A program made the position numbers and the translations under genes. DNA of 64,000 bases, taken from NCBI GenBank assembly GCA_036365455.1, contig JAWQUS010000017.1, positions 10,354,001 to 10,418,000 of the forward strand, read 5' to 3'. Below, one piece after another: positions 22,665-33,732 of the stretch (positions within the stretch are counted from its first letter, which is position 1; each line of letters begins with the position of its first letter). Under the pieces are notes generated by a model. It was not told where the DNA came from and did not search any database. It was given only the letters and a program-made list of their open reading frames with translations. Origin of the DNA: Macrosoma leucophasiata (taxonomy: Eukaryota > Arthropoda > Insecta > Lepidoptera > Hedylidae).

Positions 22665-22940
22665 GCGTCCCGACGCCCAGCGTCCCAGCGCCGAGCGTCC
22701 CGACGCCCAGCGTCCCGGCGCCGAGCGTCCCGACGCCCAGCGTCCCGGCGCCGAGCGTCCCGACGCCCAGCGTCCCGACACTCAGCGTCCCGACGCCCTG
22801 CGTCCCAATGTCCCGACGCTAAGCGTCCCGACGCCCAGCGTCCCGACGTCGAGCGTCCCGACGCTCAGCGTCCCGACGCCCGGCGTCCCGACGCCCGACG
22901 CCCAGCGTCCCGACGCCTAGCATCTCGACGCCCAGCGTGT
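22665..22940 (-). repeat. 15-bp GC-rich minisatellite, small array
   Basis: About 18 units of GACGCTGGGCGTCGG (as read on minus), with variants. Same unit as the arrays at 56.7-59.35 kb. Frame lengths of 100+ codons here are artefacts of a 15-bp unit. Confidence 0.95.
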
Positions 22941-23045
22941 TGTTTTTGTATATGTATGTATCCAAAATTAATCAAAAGTTATATCCAAATATGCTGCCCA
23001 AAGCGAAGTTCCACGCGAACGAAGTTGCGGAGCTAGTTTCAAATA
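22941..23045 (-). mobile_element. Leader of the minisatellite-bearing element (minus copy)
   Basis: On the minus strand 'actagctccgcaacttcg' to 'caaaaacaacacgctgg' is a diverged copy of 56613-56715 on plus. Both lead straight into the 15-bp minisatellite, so leader plus array move or duplicate as a unit. Confidence 0.75.
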
Positions 23046-23657
23046 AATTTGTAACAGGTGATGCAATCATATCCTCATTATATTTTTCAAAATTGGTATT
23101 GCTCATTAGTCTTCTGCAAAGGCCGTCAAAACTCCTCATGTCCCCAATTACGATTTGAAAAAAGCATATCAAATGGAACGTTATTTTCAATTTTTAAAAT
23201 AACGACTTATCTCGAATCAAATAATGTGTTTTTTACGCAAGGGTTGATCGACGAGGGTGAACATCCCTGCTCGTTATTCTGAGTACGTAGCCGGGTAACG
23301 TCTTTTTAAAGCTAAATATGTATTAAATTGACATTCCACATATTGTATCACGACAATGGAGTTTCCCGCCCGAATGTTGAATATATTATGTGTTATTCTT
23401 TCTCTTGTGCTGTACTGTGCCAGACAGTTGTGTTGACGGCCGGATTTAATGAAGGTATTTTTTTGAAAAATATTCTGAAATCTCCTGAACATCATCAAAA
23501 ATATATTAATAAAATATAAAGTGAACGTAAGTTTCCTTTTTACTTTTTATACCTACTGTAACCAAAAAAGGATAATTTTTGTATGATGTGACTTGAATAA
23601 GGCTTACTTATCACCAAACATCGTTGTTGAAATATTTCTTACAACATACCTTTTATA
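23046..23657. other. Unassigned AT-rich sequence
   Basis: Short overlapping ORFs on both strands (72-74 aa) show no recognisable domain. No array and no copy of the window's repeat families. Confidence 0.45.
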
Positions 23658-23659
23658 TT

Positions 23660-23945
23660 AAACTAGCTGTGCCCGCGACTTCGCCCGCGTGATAATTTAT
23701 GATTGTTCAGTATCTACCCGGATCAAATCGTGGGCGCAACTAGTATAAAAGAAGCCTTAGTTACTCCTTATTACATAAGCTATCTGCCAGTGAAAGTCCC
23801 GTCAAAATCGGTTAATCCGTTCCCAAGATTAGCCCCGCCAAATAGACAAACAGACAGACAGACAAAAATTGAAAAAAATGTTGTTTTGGTATGTATACCG
23901 TGTATACATATTTTACATACATATTTTATTTATTTGTATTGATTA
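23660..23945 (+). mobile_element. Dispersed repeat G, copy at 23.7 kb
   Basis: Begins 'aaactagctgtgcccgcgac', contains 'cagtgaaagtcccgtcaaa', then a GACA simple repeat and 'aaaaatgttgttttggta'. The same order is found in the 44.6-45.3-kb copy. The 79-aa ORF in it is not a gene. Confidence 0.75.
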
Positions 23946-24114
23946 AAATAATTATTTATACGGACGAGGGTAATGTAACTTTTACTGTTCGTCAAATTTC
24001 GCAACAAAACATAAACTAACTTCAATTGGCACTTGTAATATTTTTTTTTAATGAAAGGTAGTTGTCATTGCGAGCTAGAATTTAAGCGTAGCATGAAATG
24101 AAATATAAATTCAA

Positions 24115-24396
24115 GCGAAATAATACAAACAATTATTAAGGGTAAAAGCGACTTCTTTACGATATTCAATAAACTGAAAAGTCTATTATATCGGTTGCCT
24201 AACTAGCATAGTTGGTAATAGATGGCGCTGCTGCTACCATAAAGCAATGCAATAGATGTGAAGGAAAGATTTGAGAAATCGGGCAAGGCTTCAGTAGCTC
24301 AATTGGAAGAGCGGCTGGACTAGATTCCCAGTAGGTCGCGAGTTCGAGCCTCGCCTGAAGTCAAATTTTTCTTTCCATTTTTCTTTAAAAATAAAA
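24115..24396 (+). mobile_element. tRNA-like retroposon family B, copy at 24.2 kb
   Basis: A ~280-bp unit: 'aaaagcgacttctttacg' leader, 'ggttgcctaactagc', 'gatggcgctgctgctacc', a 74-nt tRNA-like body, then 'tcaaatttttctttcc' and an A-rich end. Other copies are at 33.5 (minus), 33.7, 40.1 and 63.2 kb. Confidence 0.8.
24288..24361 (+). ncRNA. tRNA-like sequence in retroposon B
   Basis: Acceptor GCTTCAG/CTGAAGT, D arm GCTC/GAGC, and T arm GCGAG/CTCGC with loop TTCGAGC. Pol III A-box-like 'TAGCTCAATTGG' and B-box-like 'GAGTTCGAGCC' are present. The anticodon stem GCTGG/CCAGT encloses 9 rather than 7 bases, so it is unlikely to be a working tRNA. Confidence 0.65.
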
Positions 24397-25493
24397 TAAA
24401 TTCAAGCTATTGAAGACTTGGAAAAAAGTTTTATATCGGGGTAAAATTAGTAGGCCATTGTATGTTTGTACCACATAGATTGATGTAGATTCACTTTTAG
24501 TTCGCCAGTTATATTTTTTGACATATAATAGTCGACAAAGCGCCTCTCTGTGCATCCAATTCCTTTGGCTCACCAACTGACGACCTCTAGGCCTGTAGAA
24601 CAATTAAAGAGCACAGAGAGCACAAGTGTTCCCCGAATGAGTGAGAGTTGTTGATTAATTTCGTAGCCGCTCCCAACATCAATCTCCACCCAACCCACCT
24701 GCTCATAGTCTGGCGACTGATCGCAGGTCACAAGCGGAAAAAAAAATAGTCAACGGACCAGGAATATTTTCAACACCGTAGGGGGTATAAGAAAATCTAT
24801 CGACCTGAAAAACGACTGGACGTAAATACTGACCTGGGATCGAGGATTCAAGGTATTTACGTCACATAATTACCCTGAATTCTCGATACATCTAAAATAT
24901 ATACACCCCATTTCAGATATCTAGAACCACTACGCACTCAACTCACAATAATTCAGGGTTATTTTTAGATGGTACATAACACGAATATTTTTAAATTCCC
25001 GGTTTAATTTTGAGGTTTCCTAGGAAAAATCTTGGTTGGAACAGAATTTGTAATTAAAACTCAACCCATCGTAGCCGATGCAAGCCTTTACGTATTTAGA
25101 AACTACATATAGATGAGATTAACATTTTCCAAAGCAAAGCATGATAGAAAATCAAGTTATTGAGGTAATATGTAGGTATCTACTATGGAAACAATTTTAT
25201 ACAAGACTAATGTTTATTCTGAGTTGCATACAGCCCAGAATAGACGTCGCTTCTAGTATGCTACTTCCTACATGTTACAGTGCCTTCACACAGCCACATG
25301 CCGTCGGTTCCATGCAGGATGCCGTTTAATGGCGTATGTGTTTCCTGCATATATGTATATGCACATATTGTGTACATACCTACTTCGTCGTATTGCTGTG
25401 CGAGTTTAGTAAGCCTAGTAATAAAAAATAATAAAAAGGGTTACTTGAATGATTCAAGTCTTAATTTTTCGTGGTACTCTTCAAATAATTGTA
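24397..25493. other. Unassigned sequence
   Basis: AT-rich, with small ORFs of 60-72 aa and no recognisable domain or array. I see nothing to annotate. Confidence 0.5.
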
Positions 25494-25507
25494 ATTAAGC
25501 TATTTAT

Positions 25508-25759
25508 GCGTATTCTATTATTCCGTGCTTCGGAGAGCACGTTAAGCCGTCGGTCCCGGTTGCTATCGATAGATAGCAGTCGTTAAACCTTGTCGGAGGC
25601 CTTATGGGCAGTTTGAAAACATCCGACAGCGGGTTGGCCACTAACCCACCCACATCCACCAATCCGCATTGGAGCAGCGTGATGGAGTAAGCTCCAGGCC
25701 TCCCCCCAAAAAGGGGAGAGACTCGTGCCCAGCAGGGAGACGTATAATGGGTTGCCATT
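25508..25759 (+). mobile_element. SINE-like unit A, copy 3, with target duplication
   Basis: A solitary copy bounded by a 14-bp direct repeat 'attaagctatttat' (25494-25507 and 25760-25773). It begins 'gcgtattctattattccg' and ends 'gggttgccatt'. A duplication of this length fits target-primed insertion by a LINE-type enzyme. Slightly diverged from the 6-kb copies. Confidence 0.85.
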
Positions 25760-25961
25760 ATTAAGCTATTTATCGGAATATCTCACGTTTATTAAACTAA
25801 AATGATGTTTAAAATAAACCTGACGTTTTGGTAGATTTTCAGCTTCCTTGGTCCCGGGCAGACTAAAGTGACTTGCCTGACAGTTTGAAAAACGACGGGT
25901 TCATTTAAAAAAAATGGTTCTGTACATATCCGTAAAGTTTCATTTCAATTAAGGTAAATCG

Positions 25962-26125
25962 AGAAAATCAGGGCGTTCATATACGAATAACTACGAGGTT
26001 AATCAATGGGGTAGGTCGTAGCGCTTTGATCTGGCGCGGGAAGTAAAACTAGGGAGGTAACATACTACTGATGTGTATCCACTAATAGAATTACGCGATC
26101 TGATATGAAGCACTTGTTGTTACAA
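25962..26125. repeat. Diverged direct repeat, left copy
   Basis: About 160 bp with 'atcagggcgttca', 'gtaggtcgtag', 'atctggcgcggg' and 'aattacgcg' in the same order as 26500-26665. Origin unknown. Confidence 0.65.
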
Positions 26126-26499
26126 AAGTCGAACATGCATTGAAAAGGTTCGACTTTATTTCTATAGTGATAAATAGTATTAAAGAGCTTATCCACATAA
26201 TACATTCATGATATACTTATAATTAGCTTTAGGTTCATGTAGCTATCTATGAATCCTTTTTTTGTGTAATCCATGTGAACTGCAGGCGATATACGCAAAT
26301 AAGGACGAACGTTTGAGGCTTTGCAATTGTTTGTATAGATGTGGCATATTTAAAGATAGAAAGAAATGGAGCTTAGTGAATCCACGAAAATCGGCTTGCA
26401 AAATACGAGAAAAGTATTATCATGGTTCCAAGAATAAAAAAATAATTAGCCCGAATAATCCTAGCAACATTTCAATATCAATAACAGGAAAAAAAACAA

Positions 26500-26665
26500 A
26501 AAATCAGGGCGTTCACACAACTAGGTTAATAAACGTGGTAGGTCGTAGACACAACAGAAAGGTAAGACCTTTAATCTGGCGCGGGCAGTAAATCTAGGGA
26601 GTTACCTCATGTATACCCACATTAATTGAATTACGCGGTCTGACTATAGCTCTTGTTGTTCTACT
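26500..26665. repeat. Diverged direct repeat, right copy
   Basis: Partner of 25962-26125, spaced about 535 bp. Between them lies AT-rich sequence, and a 109-aa ORF at 26262-26591 runs into this copy; it looks like no known protein. Old LTRs or a local duplication are both possible. Confidence 0.65.
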
Positions 26666-26852
26666 AAGATCAAATTATGTCGATCAACTAATAAATCAGT
26701 ACAAAAATATTTAGTTTCACAATATAAAAAAAATATCGCCTCGAATAATGGTTGAAAGAGTTCTACAATCTATTCTCTGAAGCAGCAAATGAGCCATATA
26801 GGGTCCACGAACAATAAGAAATCTATTGTCATATTTTTTGCGGCCTGATAGC

Positions 26853-26997
26853 TTAGGATCCCACTGCAAAATCATTTCGTTCATCCAGATATGCTGCAAA
26901 CCTTATTTTTAAACATATTTTTAATCTAGAGCATATATTATATCCACTAAACTACTACTAACTAGGTTGCCTATCACAATTTAGCCGCAAGTATTTG
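26853..26997 (-). mobile_element. Solo terminal inverted repeat of DNA element H
   Basis: Matches the left TIR of the complete element at 37522-38066 ('tcccactgca', 'catccagatatg', 'aatctagag', 'gccgcaagtatttg'). No interior or right end is present. Confidence 0.7.
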
Positions 26998-27010
26998 CAA
27001 TTTCTGCAAT

Positions 27011-28150
27011 TTCTGAATGTAGTCTGGTACTAATAATTTATGTATTCGCCTATTCGGCAGACTGCCTTACGATTCAATCAATTATTACTTGAGACAAAAC
27101 ACAATGGGTGAATCTTGGGTATGTATGTCTGAATTCATGAATTTACTTCTACTACTAGAAATACGGTTATTTCAAAGTAACTTCAAGTTACACATTAAAT
27201 CAGCAGCTAGTATAATACTGATGCAGTTTTTGTAAAATCCTTAAACACGTAGAGTTGATCCGAAAGGGAATAGCATATCGGATCAATCCCGTAACATGTT
27301 TCCTTTGATCGTTGCAGTCGCAGATTGCTTTCGGTTTGCTAATTTTTTTACGGAAACTTTTTATGTTTTCAACTCAAATAATTTCTATCTGCTTCTGATA
27401 GATATTTTTAATAATTTGAAAAAGAGAGGTAATTTCAAGAAGGCTTCAGCGATGTTTTATGTACTTCATAATGATGATGTAAAACATCATGCATATATAG
27501 TAACTCGGTTTATTTAATGTGCATTATTGTTGTATTGATCAACAATAATTAAACGCTTTTACTAAACTTAACTATATTTAATAAAAACAGCACTACATTG
27601 TTTTTTTTACATTTTTATTAACTAAGAGAAACTAAAGCTAAAACCACAAATTCAAAGACAAGATCAACTCTTTTCTATTTGAAATCATATTCATACTCTG
27701 CACTCCTAAATATAGTCCAACATAAAATATGTTATGAAATTTTAATATCCTCAAGACAGGCGAAACTCGTCCTCTGAGAAGGTCTAGCCTTCAATATTTT
27801 ATGAACACTTAAAGCAAATTAGATTTTTCTGAACTTTGAAAAATAAGATATGCTTAGAGAGTACCGTCGTAGTCGTTGAAGCCATATTTGAGATTAATTT
27901 TATGCTCGCTGTAGCTCATATTAATTTTATGATGGAGGTAAATACCGAAATTTATTAATTCTATGATTCCTTGAATCATATTAAGCAAGGGCTTCTGTGA
28001 AATTTATACGTAAATAATTAATTAAGCCGAAGTTAAAATATCGCGTTCTTTTATTAAATATTAAGGGATATTTAAATTATTTTTATAACAAAAGTAATTG
28101 TTGAAAAGGAGATGTTGCGAGCTTGGCTTTGGTTCGTAAACTACTTCAAA
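27011..28150. other. Unassigned AT-rich sequence
   Basis: A 73-aa ORF (27296-27517) shows no known domain. I see nothing to annotate. Confidence 0.5.
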
Positions 28151-28157
28151 AAAAAAA

Positions 28158-28260
28158 ACGGGACAAGTGCGAGTTCGACTCGCGTGGTGAGGTTTCCGTA
28201 ATTTAGATAAATATTTTCGAAAATATTAAAATAAATAAAAAAAAAAAAAAAAAAAAAAGC
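28158..28260 (+). mobile_element. Dispersed repeat F fragment and poly(A)
   Basis: 'gggacaagtgcgagttcg' with the short palindrome GCGAG/CTCGC and 'gtttccgtaatt' is the head of a common lepidopteran repeat whose longer copies lie at 31.37 and 53.03 kb. A run of more than 20 A ends it. Confidence 0.6.
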
Positions 28261-28329
28261 CTTATATTTCTTACTAAAAAAACATTAACAAAAAACAAAC
28301 ATAATTATAAAAACACTATTATCTCTTAC

Positions 28330-29045
28330 ATTTTTTATTAACTTAAAAATATTAAATTTTATAATAATCTTTCTACGCTAGTAAGAACCCCTCGCTACTC
28401 GAAGATGAAGGCCTCCTCTAGTGATTTCCAAGTATGCCTATTCTTAGCTTTACTCATCCGCTCTTTACCAGCCACCTGAATTATATCATCTGCCCATCGG
28501 GCATTAGGTCTGCCCCTTTTTCTAGCACCTGGTGGACCTTTCCAAGATGTGAGTATATGTGTCCATCGATCGTCTGTCAGCCGAGATATGTGACCCGCCC
28601 AACGCCACTTTAACTTTTTACTGTGACATAGAGCATCAGTAACATTTGTCTTTTTTCTAATAATGGTATGAGAGATCTTTTGATTTTTTTTTATTTTTAA
28701 AATACTTCTCTCCATACTCCTTTGACATGTTTTAATTTTTCTTTTAATGCGATATGTGAACTTCCAGGTTTGGCTAGCGTAAGTTAATGAAGGGAGTATA
28801 CAGGTATTCAAGACATTCTATTTTATTTTAATCGACATATCGCTTTTTAAGACTTCTTTTAATACCCAAAACTTTTTCCAAGCATTGGAAACTCTTCTTT
28901 CTATTTCATATTCATTACTTTGTTTTGCAAATGAAATTTGTTTGCCTAGGTAGATAAAATTGTCGACGTACTCAAGTTCTGCATTATCTAGGTATACTTT
29001 ATTTTTGGTGTTATATGTCAGAATATTGGTTTGGTTGGCGATACA
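28330..29045 (-). pseudogene. RTE retrotransposon C-terminal fragment
   Basis: Minus translation 28395-28811 includes 'TCILPSLTYASQTW', 'KWRWAGHISRLTDDRW' and 'ARWADDIIQVAGKER', the thumb and C-terminus of an RTE reverse transcriptase. Upstream to about 29045, 'FIYLGKQISF' is recognisable in a stop-interrupted frame. It lacks the catalytic RT motifs and endonuclease, so it is a typical 5'-truncated insertion. It is related to, but clearly diverged from, the copy at 1-3.5 kb. Confidence 0.85.
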
Positions 29046-29689
29046 GTCTACGCTTGGGATAGTACCTATAAAAAATAACTGTCAAACAAAACTAATGCTA
29101 TCTGTATCTTACTAGTGCATCACATATTAACAAAAAAACGATGTATCGAATCGATAAATTTAAAGAAGTTCCGATGAGTTTCTTGAAATTGGAAATCGAT
29201 TAGTATCATTATTTGTGGAATTTGTCAAAATGACATCGCCCGCCATATTCGCCATGTTGGTTTTGAGTTGCAATTCTAACTGCAAATAATGTTTTGTAAC
29301 TGCAAGCAAATCTAAATAAGTGAAAATATGCAGTAAAACACGTTTTTTTATTGATTTTGCCTGTTAATAATATTGTGTACAATACATGGCCGGAGATCCA
29401 TACATTTTTGCAATATCTCCTTTTAGGATAATACGCACGTGCTGATTTTGTGTACTTTTTCTTGCACTTTCTTTTCTACGTTTTATTTCTACTTCAGGTG
29501 AGTTAATGCGCAAATATTGTGATACCGTCTGAATTATCTCCGATTTGTAAGTTCCTGTCTACTCTCACTCCCTAAATACATTTGGCCTTTTTCACGGGTA
29601 CTGATTCTCCAGCACTACTTGAAATATTGATGTCTTGTAATATTTATTTTTCGCAATAACACATGCGATTAAACTTTAGAAAATAAAAA
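29046..29689. other. Unassigned sequence
   Basis: AT-rich. No ORF above 60 codons and no recognised repeat. Confidence 0.5.
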
Positions 29690-29805
29690 AAAAACGGAAA
29701 GAAAAATTTGATTTCGAGCAGGAATCGAACCTGCGACCTCAGGTTACGTACCTGTGTTTTACGTGGAGGGAGGGCTCCATTCCACAACTCCCCACCGGGC
29801 CAATA
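29690..29805 (-). ncRNA. tRNA-like retroposon with a second head type
   Basis: On minus, a B box 'GGTTCGATTCC' sits in a perfect T stem GCAGG/CCTGC, and the tail 'tcaaatttttctttcc' is the one used by retroposon B, while the tRNA-like body is different. An extra-long segment before the T arm recalls a class II tRNA or an insertion. Confidence 0.6.
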
Positions 29806-29884
29806 TACGTACCTCGCACCTGGATCTCACCGGATCTCTACTCCGTCCGCTTCTGGCGTCGGGACGTGATAACCACACCTACTA

Positions 29885-30010
29885 CTAGAGTAAGAATTTT
29901 ATTTATTTATTTATTTAAACTTTAATACACCTAGTACATAAGGCGGACTTAATGCCATAGGGCATTCTCTACCAGTCAACCTTGAGGTAGTGGGATACTG
30001 ATAGTAGGGG
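29885..30010. mobile_element. Probable LINE/SINE end
   Basis: 'aggcggacttaatgccat' with 'ggcattctctaccagtcaac' after a TTTA-rich run is an edge I recognise from lepidopteran genomes. Only about 120 bp remain. Confidence 0.45.
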
Positions 30011-30118
30011 TGCAATTATAAAAACTGTGTGGACAGAAGGTATAGGTATTTTTTTAGAAACAAAATCAATTTTCTTTTATTGGAAAAGAATTTTTCGGCA
30101 AGTTTTTTTTTATGTAAT

Positions 30119-30245
30119 GGAAGTGGCAAACAAGCATACAGTTCACATTGATGTTAAATGATGACAGCAGCCTATAGACACTTACACAAAGACCAAGCTC
30201 CAAAATGCAGATGCGTTACCACTCCTAAGGCCTAAGGTGTTATGG
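30119..30245 (-). mobile_element. Dispersed short repeat E, minus fragment
   Basis: Complement of the 3' half of repeat E ('ggcaaacaagcatacagttc', 'gcagatgcgttaccactcc'). Confidence 0.75.
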
Positions 30246-30624
30246 GTTGACATTATTAAGCAATATTGTTTAGTATATTAGCGAAATATACCTGTTCATG
30301 ATTAAGTAAAAAATATTATCTATATTTATTTAATTGCTTTCCATTGTTTGCTAAAAGTAATAAACGAACTCGATTATTAATATGAAATTAATTGAAGTGT
30401 GAACGTTATCTCGTCTCTTCGGGCAGAATTCATGTGCATTAGATATTCGGGGTGGAATGCAAATGGAATAATCGTGTATCTGCCGATTAGACAGCTCATA
30501 TAGATTTAAACGTTGTAAAGCGGATAAGCTAACGGGTACTTCACCTGTTCTATTCAATTGCATGTTCGATACAATTAGGATTGCAATACTTAATCATTCG
30601 GTACATTTAATTCATCATCATTTT

Positions 30625-30905
30625 ACTGGTGGTAGAGCTCCAGTGACGGAGCTCACGGGCGTAGGCACCACCGCATTACCTAACTTACTTGCCGCTAAAT
30701 GGTAGTGTTCAGCACTATCGTGTTCCGGTCAGGTGGTAATCTACGGCCCTGTCGTTTCTGGCACAGAGGCATAACACATTAGGCCTCAGGCGTGGTAACG
30801 CATCTGCATTTTGGAGCTTGATCTTTGTGTAAGTGTCTGTAGGTTGCAGTCATCACTTAACATCAATGTGAACTGCATGCTTGTTGGCCACTGTCATTAC
30901 ATATA
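30625..30905 (+). mobile_element. Dispersed short repeat E, near-complete copy
   Basis: Runs from 'ggtggtagagctccagtgac' through 'gtaggcaccaccgcattacc' to 'gccactgtcattacata' and an A run. It lies only about 380 bp from, and opposite in direction to, the fragment at 30.2 kb. Confidence 0.8.
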
Positions 30906-31339
30906 AAAAATGCCTCTAATGAAATAATTCATGAACCTATCCAAAGTGCTGTTACGTTTCATAGTAAGTTAAGAGTTTGTACAACCCTTCTAAAGTCGTT
31001 AAAACTGTAGGACCACCCTTTAAATTTTAAACTATGGAGCAGAAAATTCTGAGTTTATCATTTTAAGAAATATTTTCAACCAAAATTGCTCTGAAAATGG
31101 TATATAAGTAGGAAATTTATGAGATGTTTTTTTGGTACTTAGTCTGAACGGACCAAAAAGAATTGACCCTTGTCCATTCGGCCGTAACCAAAAAATCGTC
31201 TACGTCTCCACGGACCGGTCATAAAAAATTGTTAACAAATTTATACATTGAGTACATTTGGGTGTAAAAGTTATAAATTAAAATACTTATAATTTTTTTC
31301 TTAAATTTGTATTATTTTCTTTATAAAAACAATCAACAA
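30906..31339. other. Unassigned sequence
   Basis: AT-rich, no ORF and no recognised repeat. Confidence 0.5.
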
Positions 31340-31359
31340 CTTAAACATATTGACAAAAA

Positions 31360-31970
31360 ACCTCGGTAAAGTGCGTGTTGGACCACGCGCAGTGTAGGTT
31401 TCCGTAATTTATATGTTTGATTAATGTATCGAAAAAATTTATGAATATTTTCTATGGAGTTGTTAAAAAATTTCGAGTATTTGGTATATTTGGTCGACTA
31501 TTACTCGCAAACTTGTAAAACCAACTTAGGTGTGATAATTTATCTTTTTATTTCGTTATATGTACATAGGTACTATTACAACAACCGTTTAGTTAGTAGA
31601 GGGGGGGACACTTAAAGCTTATTAAGCTTATATACACGAACAGTTAACAAAAATCCAAAAATGATGTAATCACACCCCTAATATTTTTGAAAGACCTATC
31701 CAACGATATCCCACACACATAGAAAACGAAAAAGAAATATTTATCCGTGCGTTACGTGTAGGGGAGGTACCCTAAATAATTTTATTTTTAATGTTTTTAT
31801 TATACCACTTTGTCGCCGTGATTAAGGTGTACACTTGGGCCAAGTTTCAAATCTATAGTACCAATCGTTTTTGCGCTAAACCGCGGACGGACAGACAGAC
31901 AGACAGACGGACATGGCGAAACTATAAGAGTTCCTTGTTTACCACGGAACCCCAAAAAACACTGATTGCA
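31360..31970 (+). mobile_element. Dispersed repeat F, long copy
   Basis: Opens with 'aaagtgcgtgttggaccacg' and 'gtttccgtaatt', passes a GACA/GACG simple repeat at 31889-31912, and closes with 'accacggaaccccaaaaa'. Head and closing motif recur at 28.17, 38.6, 38.9, 45.6 and 53.0 kb. Confidence 0.65.
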
Positions 31971-31987
31971 TGTAATTATGAACCTTC

Positions 31988-32945
31988 TTTTCGGCACTTC
32001 GGCAATATGTATAAAGACTGAAAAATCACGGCTGCCGATGCGCACTTGGCCGCCCCTACCTATTTCGTTCTGCCCCGATAACTTTTTACGTCTATAACGT
32101 ACATGTATTAGATATACATAAAATGAAAGCTAATTTTTTTCTCATTATTATGACATACCAGCCAAATTAAAAAAATAATAAATAAAACAAACAAAAAGAG
32201 AAACACGGGGTTCGCGGCCGGGGGGGAATATGGACGTCATCACACCACGCACGGCACTCGCACACGGCCGCGGCACACCAACTCATACCTATTTATTATA
32301 TATAATTGATGTCATATTTTATTTTTAATTTTTATTTAAATATATATATCTATATCTATAAATATATACTTTTTTTAATATTTTATCTAATAAATTTATG
32401 GTTATTATGTAAGTACTTATTTTATATTATTATCTAAATTTAATGTCTTGTTTTAGTGTTTTTATTTCTTCTTCTTTTTTTGTTTTTTAATGTGTTTTTT
32501 TTTGTTTTATTTTATTTTATTGGCAACAGTTGGGCATCCGTGGTTCACACTATAAGGCCCCAACATAATACCAGCGCCGGGTTATTAATCCGGCACAATG
32601 CTGAGTTGGAGAGCCTTTTGGACATTTTATTAATTAAGTTTAGATTTTATATAATTTCTTGTTTTTTGTTTCATTTTTTCCATTTTCTTTTTTGTTTTTT
32701 ACTGTACAAATTGTCCAAATGAATATATTTTTCTTTCTTTCTTTCTTTAAATTAAATCGACCGTAAATAAGAGTTGCTGGCTGTTAAAGATAAAAAAAAA
32801 TATTAAAAATACTTGCGGGAAAATTTTGATTGGCAACCTAGTGGATATATTATATATTCTCTAGATTATAAATATGCATAAAAATTAGGTTTGCAGCATA
32901 TCTGGATGAACGAAATGATTCTACGGTGGGATTCTAACCTAGTAG
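31988..32945 (+). mobile_element. DNA element H, partial copy split by an insertion
   Basis: Left part (31988-32171) matches 37720-37880 of the complete copy, and right part (32749-32945) matches its end, including the right TIR. The left TIR is missing. The 577 bp between is a later insertion. Confidence 0.75.
32172..32748. mobile_element. 577-bp retroposon-like insertion inside element H
   Basis: Flanked by the 8-bp direct repeat AAATTAAA (32164-32171 and 32749-32756), and absent from the corresponding place in the 37.5-kb copy. It starts with A-rich then GC-rich sequence and ends in CTTT repeats, as a retroposon tail might. The 88-aa ORF in it is T-rich and not credible. Confidence 0.65.
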
Positions 32946-33510
32946 GCATACTTACCACTTCTTATGATACTCATAGCTTAGGACTTGGCACAAATATCCC
33001 AATACTGTACCGTACTGTATCCACGTAATAAGCAAATAACTTCAGGCTGTTGCTTTTATCTGTCAACTAACTTCAGGCTGTCGCTTTTATCTGTCGGTGT
33101 GCGCGCGCATAATAATTCACTCTCATCATTTTTTCCAACCCCACCAAAAGAAGAACAACTTAAAAAAATACCTATATAGAATATAAAATCATAGTATGTA
33201 AGTCGGGACATAGATTTTTACTTAGCATAATTGGCGACTCGACTTCTAAATACCTAGTACTTTAATCCATACAATTCACCTTCTGCTTTCACATGAACGT
33301 ATAGATATTTGACCGCATATATAGGTGTACATATACCCGGTCAGATTAAGCCGGGCCTAACGTCTGTCTGCTAGGTATCAATGCTTATAACGAAGGATTA
33401 CCGATTGCTTTGATCGGAAAATTTAACGTATATTCATAGGGCATTACTGGTATCGATTTTGAGGTTTATAATAAGCGAATGGAGGGTCAAATGTCGCTAA
33501 ATTATATATT
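32946..33510. other. Unassigned sequence
   Basis: A short internal repeat 'acttcaggctgt(t/c)gcttt' occurs near 33040 and 33070. No gene seen. Confidence 0.5.
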
Positions 33511-33732
33511 TTTTGTTTTATATTATTTCGCATTAACACATGCTTGTGAAACATATTTTATTTTTAAAGAAAAATGGAAAGAAAAATTTGACTTCAGGCG
33601 AGACTCGAACTCGCGACCTACTGGGAATCTAGTCCAGCCGCTCTTCCAATTGAGCTACTGAAGCCCTGCCCGATTTGTCAAATCTTTCCTTCACATCTAT
33701 TGCATTGCTTTATGGTAGCAGCAGCGCCATGG
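33511..33732 (-). mobile_element. tRNA-like retroposon family B, minus copy of an inverted pair
   Basis: Complement of the family B unit, including the outer 'catgtgttaatgcgaaataa' segment at 33521-33545. It is arranged head to head with the next copy. Confidence 0.85.
33591..33664 (-). ncRNA. tRNA-like sequence (minus arm)
   Basis: Same 74-nt cloverleaf-like body as at 24.3 kb, with intact acceptor, D and T stems and a 9-base anticodon loop. Confidence 0.65.

Noticed and set aside
24288..24361. Functional tRNA gene
   Set aside because: Oversized anticodon loop, several dispersed copies with retroposon flanks and target duplications.
31889..31912. GACA/GACG tracts as a telomere- or sex-specific satellite
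   Set aside because: Short tracts that are regular parts of repeats F, G and I. There is no long array and no TTAGG telomere repeat.
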